Source: Thermodesulfobacteriaceae bacterium (lineage in GTDB: Bacteria > Desulfobacterota > Thermodesulfobacteria > Thermodesulfobacteriales > Thermodesulfobacteriaceae). Taken from it: a stretch of 6,750 nucleotides of DNA. Below are positions 1 to 5,535 of the stretch, piece after piece (within the stretch, counting starts at the first letter, position 1; the number at the start of each line of letters is the position of its first letter). The DNA is taken from the NCBI GenBank assembly GCA_015494725.1, contig WGAR01000107.1, forward strand, positions 1 to 6,750, in the 5' to 3' direction. The notes beneath the pieces were generated by a model. The model had not been told where the DNA came from. It saw only the letters and a list, made by a program, of their open reading frames with translations, and made no database searches. A program made the translations under genes and the position numbers.

Positions 1-49
1 AAGGTCCGCTTACCGGTAAATAAGTAAGATTTGTCGAAAGGATAAAATC
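1..49. other. Short non-coding edge downstream of the tRNA
   Basis: This AT-richer stretch follows the 3' end of the tRNA. It holds a perfect 10-bp palindrome, TTACCGGTAA, at 10-19. It also holds a weak inverted repeat on the tRNA-sense strand, AGATTT (50-45) with AAATCT (32-27), separated by 12 nt. Neither is followed by a clear U-tract, so I do not call a terminator. No coding sequence is supported here. Confidence 0.4.
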
Positions 50-143
50 TGGCGGAGGGGGAGGGATTCGAACCCCCGGTGCGGGCGCTAACCCGCACAG
101 CCGATTTCGAGTCGGCCCCCTTCGACCACTCGGGCACCCCTCC
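50..143 (-). tRNA. tRNA-Ser (anticodon CGA, reads UCG)
   Basis: The minus strand folds into a complete class II tRNA. The acceptor stem is GGAGGGG (143-137) with CCCCTCC (60-54), then discriminator G (53) and an encoded CCA (52-50). The D arm starts CCCGAGTGG. The anticodon stem pairs GCCGA (116-112) with TCGGC (104-100) around the loop CTCGAAA, placing anticodon CGA at 109-107. The long variable arm (99-78) has a 7-bp stem, GTGCGGG/CCCGCAC, which is the hallmark of tRNA-Ser and tRNA-Leu. The T arm is GGGGG-TTCGAAT-CCCTC with one G-U pair. The anticodon and discriminator G fit serine. It decodes UCG only. It lies 47 bp beyond the tadA stop on the same strand, so it may be co-transcribed or have its own promoter. 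Confidence 0.97.
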
Positions 144-190
144 TCACACCTAATAATTATTAACACCGATTCGGGATTTTGCATCCCTTC
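144..190 (-). promoter_or_regulatory. AT-rich spacer, possible tRNA promoter region
   Basis: This is the 47-bp gap between the tadA stop and the tRNA-Ser gene. It contains a perfect 12-bp AT palindrome, TAATAATTATTA, at 151-162, ending 7 bp before the mature tRNA 5' end. That position would suit a -10 element, but no credible -35 is visible. A small hairpin, GGGAT-GCAAA-ATCCC (minus strand 187-173), lies between tadA and the palindrome. It has no U-tract and is too weak to call a terminator. Confidence 0.3.
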
Positions 191-667
191 TCAGGAGATG
201 CGTTTGCGCCGGAAGAATTCCTTAAGAAGGGCCGCCGCTTCCTCGGCCAGGATCCCCCCCTTTACCTCCACCCGGTGATTCAGACGCGGGTCTTCCACCA
301 GACGATAAAGGCTTCCGCAGGCCCCGGCGCGGGGATCGTAGGCCCCGAAAACCAGACGTTTAACCCGGGCGTGGATCAGGGCCCCGGCGCACATGGGACA
401 TGGCTCCAGGGTCACGTAAAGGGTGGTGCCCGGTAAACGGTAGTTTCCCAGCCTTCGGGCCCCTTCCCTCAGGGCCAGGATCTCCGCATGAGCCGTGGGA
501 TCGCAGAGGGAGATGGGGGCGTTGTGGGCCCGGGAAAGGATCTCTCCCTCCGCCGAGACCAGCACCGCTCCCACCGGGACCTCGTCCCGCTCCAGCGCCC
601 TCCGGGCCTCCTTAAGGGCCTGACGCATGAAATAAAGATCTCTTTCCTCAGAACCCACGGGCCACAA
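191..667 (-). CDS. tadA: tRNA adenosine(34) deaminase TadA
   Basis: Zinc-dependent cytidine/deoxycytidylate-deaminase-fold enzyme that converts A34 to inosine in tRNA-Arg(ACG), letting one tRNA read CGU, CGC and CGA; it acts in the cytoplasm as a homodimer. The 158-aa product matches the usual bacterial length (about 150-170). The catalytic motif is DPTAHAEI with zinc ligand His60 and proton shuttle Glu62. The second zinc motif is TLEPCPMC with Cys90 and Cys93. Family-typical EVPVGAVLV (29-37), NYRLPGTTLYVT (75-86) and NHRVEVKGGILAEE (130-143) are present. The listed start is TTG (667) inside the end of the upstream gene, overlapping it by 20 bp. GTG at codon 4 (658) is almost as good. ATG at codon 14 would remove the conserved start of the first helix and is less likely. 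No strong Shine-Dalgarno is visible, so translational coupling to the upstream gene is likely. Confidence 0.93.
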   Translation of the reverse strand: MWPVGSEERDLYFMRQALKEARRALERDEVPVGAVLVSAEGEILSRAHNAPISLCDPTAHAEILALREGARRLGNYRLPGTTLYVTLEPCPMCAGALIHARVKRLVFGAYDPRAGACGSLYRLVEDPRLNHRVEVKGGILAEEAAALLKEFFRRKRIS

Positions 668-2297
668 ACCCCAGAAGGAGATAGACCAGGGAGGGGGTAA
701 GGGAGAGGTATTCCAGGATCAGCCGACGCCCCAGGGGCTTTTTTCCCAGATATCGGGCCAGAAACCAGAGATACGCCCAGAGGGGAAGGAGAAAGAGATA
801 GGAAAAATCTCCACCCAGAAGCAGGACCACGTTGAGGATCAGCCCCCCGGCGGGCAGGAGCCCCAGGAGCCTGAGGGCCCGTTTTTCCTCCAGAAAGGCC
901 GCCAGGGATTCCCGCCCCAGAAAGCCGTCTTCCAGAAGATCCAGGATATCCTGATAGAAGATCTGATAAAAGACCAGGAAATAGACCAGGGCCCCGGCCT
1001 TAAGGCTTCGGAGGGGAGGCAGGGAGGCTACGGCCAGGATCAGGAGGGTCCAGAAGAAAGCCACGAAAAGGGGGCGGTTTCCCGGAAAGAGCCGGCGTAA
1101 AGAAGTAAGGCTGTAAAGGGCCGATCCTCCGCCGGCCAGGGCGGTAAAGACCAAGACCGCCGGCCCCTGAAAGTAGGCCAGCCCCAGGGAGAGGGTAAAA
1201 CTCAGGAGGAGGACAGGAACCAGGATCTTTTCGTGGCGGCGATAGAGGGCCGCCTTGTAAGGATGGCACAGGGCCAGGATCTCCCGGGCCACCAGAGAAT
1301 TCCAGGTGTGGGCAAAAAAGACCATGAGAAAGGCCAGGAGAAGCCCCGGAGGATGGACCTCTCCTTTAAACCAGAGCCCGGTTCCGGCCAGGAGAAGGGC
1401 TGCGGATAGGGCCAGGGGAAGATGAAGATAAAGGCCGATTCGCAGCCATTTGCGCAGAGGGTTGCGGTGTTCGGCCAGACGTTCCACCACCCCGTTAATG
1501 ATCCAGTTGGGGGTGGAGGCCCCGGCGCTTACCCCCACGGTCCGGAAACGGGAGATCTCCTCCAGCGGAATCTCCTCCGGGGTTTCCACCAGCAGGGCCT
1601 CGCACCCTTCCTCCCGGGCGATCTGGGCCAGGCGGTTGGTGTTGGCGCTTCCCCGTCCGCCCACCACGATGATGGCCTCACACGAGCGGGCCAGCTCCCT
1701 TACACTCTCCTGCCGCACATGGGTGGCATGACAGATGGTGTTGATCACCTTTCCTCCCGGGAAGCGGGAGAGGATTTCCCGGGAAAGCATCTCGAAGACC
1801 TCTTCGTCCTGGGTGGTCTGGGAGAGGATTACGTATTTTTCCAGCGGTGGTAGCTGGTCCAGATCCCGGAGGTTACTTACCACCAGGCCCTGGTCCCCGG
1901 TATAGCCCAGGATACCCCGCACTTCGGCGTGATCCCGGTCTCCGATGATGATCACCCGATAGCCCTCCCGGGAATATTTCCGGGCCAGGGCCTGCACCTT
2001 GGCCACCCGGGGACAGGTCCCGTCGATCACCTCCAGTCCCGAGGCCAGGAGGGCCTCCTTTTCCTGGGGAGGAATGCCGTGGGCCCGGATGATGACCACA
2101 CCATCCGCGGCCTTTCCGCTCCGGTGCAGATCCCGTACCCCGATCCTTTCCAGCAGGGCCAGGACCTGGGGATTGTGAATCAGCGGACCGTAGGTATAGA
2201 CCGGCTTGGAGGAGGTTTCCGCGGCCTTTAAGGCCAGACGCATGGCCCGGCGTACCCCCATGCAGAACCCGGCTCGGCGAGCGATGCGTACCTTCAC
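648..2297 (-). CDS. ispH: IspH (HMBPP reductase) fused to a UbiA-like membrane domain
   Basis: Residues 1 to about 278 form a complete IspH, the [4Fe-4S] enzyme that reduces HMBPP to IPP and DMAPP in the last MEP-pathway step. Cluster cysteines are Cys12 (GFCMGV), Cys95 (DGTCP) and Cys189 (NTICHAT). Substrate-site residues include His41 (HNPQV), His73 (RAHG), His123/Glu125 (HAEV), the SANTNRL motif (217-223) and SAGASTP (257-263). IspH normally stops near here. This ORF continues in frame for about 270 residues with roughly nine predicted membrane helices (about 288-309, 316-334, 358-377, 379-398, 408-426, 432-448, 476-496, 498-515, 527-546). That matches the UbiA prenyltransferase count. UbiA-like marks are YSLTSLRR (395-402) and Asp450-x2-Asp453-x3-Asp457 followed by GRES. 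The first Asp-rich motif is missing: Asn333 is followed by SLVARE. The start is GTG (2297), overlapping the radC stop as GTGA, with AAGGTGG just upstream. IspH function is near certain; the role of the membrane half is unknown. Confidence 0.93.
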   Translation of the reverse strand: MKVRIARRAGFCMGVRRAMRLALKAAETSSKPVYTYGPLIHNPQVLALLERIGVRDLHRSGKAADGVVIIRAHGIPPQEKEALLASGLEVIDGTCPRVAKVQALARKYSREGYRVIIIGDRDHAEVRGILGYTGDQGLVVSNLRDLDQLPPLEKYVILSQTTQDEEVFEMLSREILSRFPGGKVINTICHATHVRQESVRELARSCEAIIVVGGRGSANTNRLAQIAREEGCEALLVETPEEIPLEEISRFRTVGVSAGASTPNWIINGVVERLAEHRNPLRKWLRIGLYLHLPLALSAALLLAGTGLWFKGEVHPPGLLLAFLMVFFAHTWNSLVAREILALCHPYKAALYRRHEKILVPVLLLSFTLSLGLAYFQGPAVLVFTALAGGGSALYSLTSLRRLFPGNRPLFVAFFWTLLILAVASLPPLRSLKAGALVYFLVFYQIFYQDILDLLEDGFLGRESLAAFLEEKRALRLLGLLPAGGLILNVVLLLGGDFSYLFLLPLWAYLWFLARYLGKKPLGRRLILEYLSLTPSLVYLLLGFVARGF

Positions 2298-3016
2298 CGC
2301 GATCCACCTTCTTCCCGGAGTCTTTCCATGAGTCCTTCCTCGGCGAAGCTAAAGTATCCCTCCCGGCCGATGATCACGTGATCCAGGATGGAGATGCCCA
2401 GGAGGTTCCCGGCCAGGACCAGTTTTCGGGTCAGGGCCAGATCCGCCGGGGAGGGACGGGGGTCGCCGCTGGGATGGTTATGGACCAGCACCAGGGCCGC
2501 GGCCCGGTGAGCAAAGGCCCGGGCGAAGATCTCCCGGGGATAGACCGCGGCCTCGGTAAGGGTGCCCCGAAAGAGTTCCTCCACCGCCAGAATGCGTTTG
2601 CGGGCGTCCAGAAAAAGGACCTTGAAGATCTCCCGATCCCTTCCGCTTAGTTCGTGGACCAGATATTCATAGGCCTCCCGGGCGCTGCGGATGTATTCCC
2701 GATTTTCGATCCGCCGGCGCAGATAACGCCGGGCCACCTCGTGAACAAACTTGAGGGGAAGGACGTTCCGGGGACCCAGCCCCGGCAGACGGACCAACTC
2801 CTCCAGCGGGGCCTCCAGGACCTCCGCCAGCCCTCCGAAATGTCGGAGGAGATCCCGGGCTGTGCCCCGGGTATCCCTGCGAGGGGTACCGAAAGCCAAA
2901 AGCATCTCCAGGATGTCTTCGTCGGTAAAGGCCGAAAGACCGTATTCCAGGAAACGTCTGCGCAGACGTTCCCGATGCCCCTGAACCCTTTTCCGAAAAT
3001 CCTCAAGGGAGGACAT
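2294..3016 (-). CDS. radC: RadC family JAMM/MPN+ domain protein
   Basis: RadC proteins pair an N-terminal helix-hairpin-helix region with a C-terminal JAMM metalloprotease-like domain. Their cellular role is unresolved, and the original DNA-repair assignment in E. coli was withdrawn. The 240-aa product has the usual length. It begins with the family's GHRERLRRRFLEYG segment (13-26), has the HhH motif LPGLGPRN (77-84), and carries the JAMM signature HNHPSGDPRPSPAD (179-192) with predicted zinc ligands His179, His181 and Asp192. The frame stays open a further 64 codons upstream, but that part lies antisense to tsaD and does not look like RadC. ATG at 3016 is therefore chosen. No Shine-Dalgarno precedes it, and a perfect TATAAT lies 7 nt upstream, so the mRNA is probably leaderless. 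It is the first gene of radC-ispH-tadA and overlaps the next gene by 4 bp. Confidence 0.94.
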   Translation of the reverse strand: MSSLEDFRKRVQGHRERLRRRFLEYGLSAFTDEDILEMLLAFGTPRRDTRGTARDLLRHFGGLAEVLEAPLEELVRLPGLGPRNVLPLKFVHEVARRYLRRRIENREYIRSAREAYEYLVHELSGRDREIFKVLFLDARKRILAVEELFRGTLTEAAVYPREIFARAFAHRAAALVLVHNHPSGDPRPSPADLALTRKLVLAGNLLGISILDHVIIGREGYFSFAEEGLMERLREEGGSR

Positions 3017-3022
3017 CTCTGC

Positions 3023-3028
3023 TATTAT
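3023..3028 (+). promoter_or_regulatory. Predicted tsaD -10 box, overlapping the radC -10
   Basis: TATTAT (5 of 6 to consensus) ends 7 nt before the tsaD ATG (3036), mirroring the radC arrangement on the other strand. The two -10 boxes share five base pairs, so RNA polymerase probably cannot occupy both at once. The -35 is poor: TCCTCA at 3000-3005 (17-bp spacer) matches only 3 of 6. A purine-rich GGGAGGA lies about 22 nt upstream of the ATG, too far to act as its ribosome binding site. Confidence 0.42.
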
Positions 3029-3051
3029 ATACGGCATGCGCATCCTGGCCA
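3024..3051 (-). promoter_or_regulatory. Predicted radC-ispH-tadA operon promoter, probably leaderless
   Basis: On the minus strand a perfect -10 hexamer TATAAT (3029-3024) ends 7 nt before the radC ATG (3016). That is the normal distance from a -10 box to the transcription start, so transcription would begin at or next to the start codon. The best -35 is TGGCCA (3051-3046), 4 of 6 to consensus with a 16-bp spacer, lying inside the start of tsaD. The absence of a Shine-Dalgarno upstream of radC fits a leaderless transcript. Confidence 0.55.
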
Positions 3052-4046
3052 TAGAGACCTCGTGTGACGAGACCGCGGTGGCGGTGGTGGAGGCCACCGG
3101 GGATACCTTCCGGGTGCTCTCCCATCTGGTGGCCTCCCAGGTGGCCCTGCACCGGCCCTTCGGAGGGGTGGTGCCGGAGATCGCCTCCCGCAAACACCTG
3201 GAGGTCATCTATCCCCTTACCCGAAGGGTGCTGGAGGAGGCCGGCCTTCCCCTTGCGGAGCTGGATCTGGTGGCGGTAACCAACGGGCCGGGGCTGGTAG
3301 GGGCCCTGGTGGTGGGGGTTTCCATGGCCAAGGCCCTGGCCTTTGCCCGGGGAGTCCCCCTGGTTCCGGTGGATCATGTGAAGGCCCACTCCCTGGCGGT
3401 CCTGGCGGAGGAGTCGCCCCGGTTTCCCTGGGTGAGTCTGGTGGTTTCCGGGGGGCATACCGCCCTTTTCGTGGTTCGATCCCCGGTGGAACATTATCTC
3501 CTGGGCCACACCCGGGACGATGCCGCCGGCGAGGCCTTCGATAAAGTGGCCAAACTTCTGGGGCTGGGGTATCCCGGCGGTCCGGTGATAAGTCGCCTGG
3601 CCGAAACCGGAGATCCCTCCCGGATCCCTCTTCCCCGTCCCATGCTGGATCATCCGGGCTACGATTTCAGTTTTTCGGGACTTAAGACCGCGGTGCTTAA
3701 TCTGGTGCGCTCCGGACGTACCTTTGCGGTGCAGGATCTGTGTGCGGCTTTCGAGGCCGCGGTGGCCGAGGTCCTGGTGGAAAAGACCGTGAGGGCCCTT
3801 TCGGACCTGGGGCTCTCCCGGGTGGTGGTCTCCGGAGGAGTGGCGGCTAATCGGCGTCTGCGGACCCTTTTTCAGGAGGAAGCCCGGCGCCGGGGTTTTG
3901 AGGTATATTTCCCCTCCCCCTCCTATTGTACGGACAATGCGGTAATGGTGGCCATTTCCGGATATTTTGAGTTTAAGGCCGGTAATCAGGCCTCGCTGGA
4001 ACTGGACGTTTATGCCCGCAGTCAATTCCCCCGCTATCCTCTCTGA
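3036..4046 (+). CDS. tsaD: tRNA N6-adenosine threonylcarbamoyltransferase TsaD
   Basis: Transfers the threonylcarbamoyl group from threonylcarbamoyl-AMP (made by TsaC/Sua5) to A37 of ANN-decoding tRNAs, working with TsaB and TsaE; the t6A product is near-universal. The 336-aa product is full length for the ASKHA-fold Kae1/TsaD family. It starts with MRILAIETSCDET, typical of the family. It carries the metal-binding HxxxH (His114, His118 in DHVKAH), VSGGHT (137-142), DDAAGEAFDKVAKLLGLGYP (161-180), FSFSGLKTAV (211-220), SGGVAAN (266-272) and CTDN with metal ligand Asp300 (298-301). The ATG is fixed by the family N terminus, although no usable Shine-Dalgarno precedes it; transcription may be leaderless. 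It is divergent from radC and overlaps rsmA by 35 bp, giving a two-gene RNA-modification operon. Confidence 0.97.
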   Translation: MRILAIETSCDETAVAVVEATGDTFRVLSHLVASQVALHRPFGGVVPEIASRKHLEVIYPLTRRVLEEAGLPLAELDLVAVTNGPGLVGALVVGVSMAKALAFARGVPLVPVDHVKAHSLAVLAEESPRFPWVSLVVSGGHTALFVVRSPVEHYLLGHTRDDAAGEAFDKVAKLLGLGYPGGPVISRLAETGDPSRIPLPRPMLDHPGYDFSFSGLKTAVLNLVRSGRTFAVQDLCAAFEAAVAEVLVEKTVRALSDLGLSRVVVSGGVAANRRLRTLFQEEARRRGFEVYFPSPSYCTDNAVMVAISGYFEFKAGNQASLELDVYARSQFPRYPL

Positions 4047-4896
4047 ACCTCCGACACCGGCGGAGCTTTTGCGGCGCCACGGGATAAGGGCCCGGAAGCG
4101 CTGGGGCCAGCATTTCCTGGCCCGTCCCGAGACGGCTCTGCGCCTGGTGGAAGCCGCCGGGGTCCCGGTACAGGGACCGGTGGTGGAACTGGGGGCCGGC
4201 CTGGGTACCCTCACCTGGGCCCTGGCCCGGGTCTATCCCCGGGTGATCGCCTATGAACTAGATCCGAGATTACTCGAAATCCTGCAACAGGAAAAATTCC
4301 TCCCTCCCTGGGTGGAACTTCGCCCGGGGGACATCCTGCGGCTCGATTACCGGAGCCTGCGCAACGAACTGGGAGCCCCGCTGGTGGTCTTCGGAAATCT
4401 GCCCTATTACCTTTCCGGACGCCTCCTCTTTCGTTTCTACCAGGAGCACCGGCTCTTTTCCGTCGGTGTGTTTATGTTTCAGCGCGAGGTGGTGGAAAGA
4501 CTTCTGGCCTCTCCCGGAGGGCGCCATTACGGGGTCCTTTCCGTGCTTACCGGTCTCCTCACCGAGGCCCGTCGGCTGATGGTTCTAAAACCCGGGGCCT
4601 TTTACCCCCCACCGGAGGTCTCCTCCGCGGTGGTGCGCCTGGTCTTTCGGCCGCGCTCCCTGCCGGCGACCCTGTGGAGGGTCCTGAAGGTCGCCTTTTC
4701 CCGGCGGCGCAAAAAACTCCTGCGCAATCTTTCCACCCTCTGGCCGGAGGAGATCCTCCGGGAGATCTTCCGGGAGCTGGGTATTCCCGAAAAGGTGCGG
4801 GCCGAGGAGCTTTCCCCGGAGGAATTTCTGGAACTGGCCCGGAGGTTAGAGGGCCGTCATCCGGTCGAGGAGGCGAAAGAGCAGGCTCCGGGTTAG
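4012..4896 (+). CDS. rsmA: 16S rRNA dimethyladenosine transferase RsmA (KsgA)
   Basis: SAM-dependent methyltransferase that dimethylates two adjacent adenines (A1518/A1519, E. coli numbering) near the 3' end of 16S rRNA, a late 30S checkpoint. The 294-aa product shows the family motifs in order: RWGQHFL (30-36), SAM-binding motif I VELGAGLGTL (58-67), acidic YELD (81-84), GDIL (106-109), catalytic NLPYYLSG (129-136), FMFQREV (154-160), FYPPPEVSSAVV (197-208) and the basic RRRKKLLRNL (231-240). ATG 4012 is inside the end of tsaD. An in-frame TTG at 3967 would only add tsaD-overlapping residues with no family character. The Shine-Dalgarno is weak, so coupling to tsaD translation is likely. The last 51 bp lie antisense to the end of the glutamine amidotransferase gene; residues after about 281 are an acidic, non-conserved tail. 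Confidence 0.95.
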   Translation: MPAVNSPAILSEPPTPAELLRRHGIRARKRWGQHFLARPETALRLVEAAGVPVQGPVVELGAGLGTLTWALARVYPRVIAYELDPRLLEILQQEKFLPPWVELRPGDILRLDYRSLRNELGAPLVVFGNLPYYLSGRLLFRFYQEHRLFSVGVFMFQREVVERLLASPGGRHYGVLSVLTGLLTEARRLMVLKPGAFYPPPEVSSAVVRLVFRPRSLPATLWRVLKVAFSRRRKKLLRNLSTLWPEEILREIFRELGIPEKVRAEELSPEEFLELARRLEGRHPVEEAKEQAPG

Positions 4897-5535
4897 CTCG
4901 TAGAATTCCGGTTTTCCCCGGATTTCCTCCGGCGACTGGACATAAGGCCCGGGGACCAGATCCGATGCGGAATGGCGCAGGAGATCCTCGGCCCCTTCCG
5001 GGGTCATCTCCAGATGGAACTGGAGGGCCAGCACCCGATCCTTCCACACAAAGGCCTGGTTCACACAGGCCTCCGAGGAGGCCAGGTGCAGGGCCCCTTC
5101 AGGCAGGGAAAAGGTCTCTCCGTGCCAGTGGAAGGCCGGAAACTCCCGGGGAAAATCCCGGAACCAGGGATGCTCCAGGGCCGCTTCCTTGAGCTGCACC
5201 GGGAACCAGCCGATCTCCTTGACCGGATTCTTTTCCACCCGGGCCCCGAGGGCCTCGGCCAGGAGCTGGGCCCCCAGACATACCCCCAGGATGGGGATCT
5301 CTTGGGCGAGCATACCCCGCAGATAATCCTTTTCCGCCGCAAGCCAGGGGTACTCCTCCTGGTCGTGAACGCTCATGGGACCCCCCATGATCACCAGGAA
5401 ATCCGGCGTTTCCTGGGGCAGGGGGTCGCCCTGGTAGAGATGGACCCCCTTTATCCGGTGTCCTCTCTCCCGGGCCCAGTCCAGGATGGTCCGCGGGGTC
5501 TCAAACGGTACATGCTGAAGATAAAGGATATCCAT
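4846..5535 (-). CDS. Class I glutamine amidotransferase domain protein (GuaA-N-like)
   Basis: Stand-alone triad glutamine amidotransferase domain of 229 aa. Enzymes of this fold hydrolyse glutamine or related gamma-glutamyl amides. The nucleophile is Cys86 in GVCLGAQLLAEALG (84-97), with His174 and Glu176 in LQFHLEMTPEG (171-181). The oxyanion-side motif MGGPMSVHDQEEYPWL (50-65) and EIGWFPV (107-113) are typical of the COG0518-type stand-alone members often annotated as GMP synthase-like. No synthetase domain is attached, so GMP synthase itself is excluded; the substrate cannot be named from sequence. The ATG (5535) has an excellent Shine-Dalgarno, AAGGAGGT, located inside the end of aroF. 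The gene overlaps aroF by 35 bp and is almost certainly co-transcribed and coupled. Its 3' end overlaps rsmA tail to tail by 51 bp. Confidence 0.9.
   Translation of the reverse strand: MDILYLQHVPFETPRTILDWARERGHRIKGVHLYQGDPLPQETPDFLVIMGGPMSVHDQEEYPWLAAEKDYLRGMLAQEIPILGVCLGAQLLAEALGARVEKNPVKEIGWFPVQLKEAALEHPWFRDFPREFPAFHWHGETFSLPEGALHLASSEACVNQAFVWKDRVLALQFHLEMTPEGAEDLLRHSASDLVPGPYVQSPEEIRGKPEFYELTRSLLFRLLDRMTAL

Noticed and set aside
10..50. Inverted repeats downstream of the tRNA as a terminator or attachment site
   Set aside because: The repeats are 5-6 bp with long loops or AT-rich, no U-run follows, and no duplicated tRNA 3' end or integrase is present in the window.
173..187. Hairpin GGGAT-GCAAA-ATCCC as a tadA terminator
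   Set aside because: The stem is only 5 bp and no U-tract follows; it is more likely incidental.
241..1300. Recurring GGCCAGGATC-like strings suggesting dispersed repeats
   Set aside because: They are reverse complements of Ile-Leu-Ala and similar codons favoured in these genes. Spacing is irregular and flanks are not conserved.
3017..3208. A 64-residue N-terminal extension of RadC
   Set aside because: The frame is open, but the extra residues are antisense to the conserved start of tsaD and unlike RadC. A perfect -10 box within it points to the ATG at 3016.
3967..4011. A longer RsmA start at TTG 3967
   Set aside because: It would add 15 residues read from a shifted frame of conserved tsaD codons. 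ATG 4012 gives a normal family N terminus.
3003..4214. A 403-codon open frame on the minus strand opposite tsaD and the start of rsmA
   Set aside because: It lies fully antisense to a strongly conserved gene, has low-complexity Gly/His/Pro-rich composition typical of a GC-rich shadow frame, and shows no recognisable domain or ribosome binding site.
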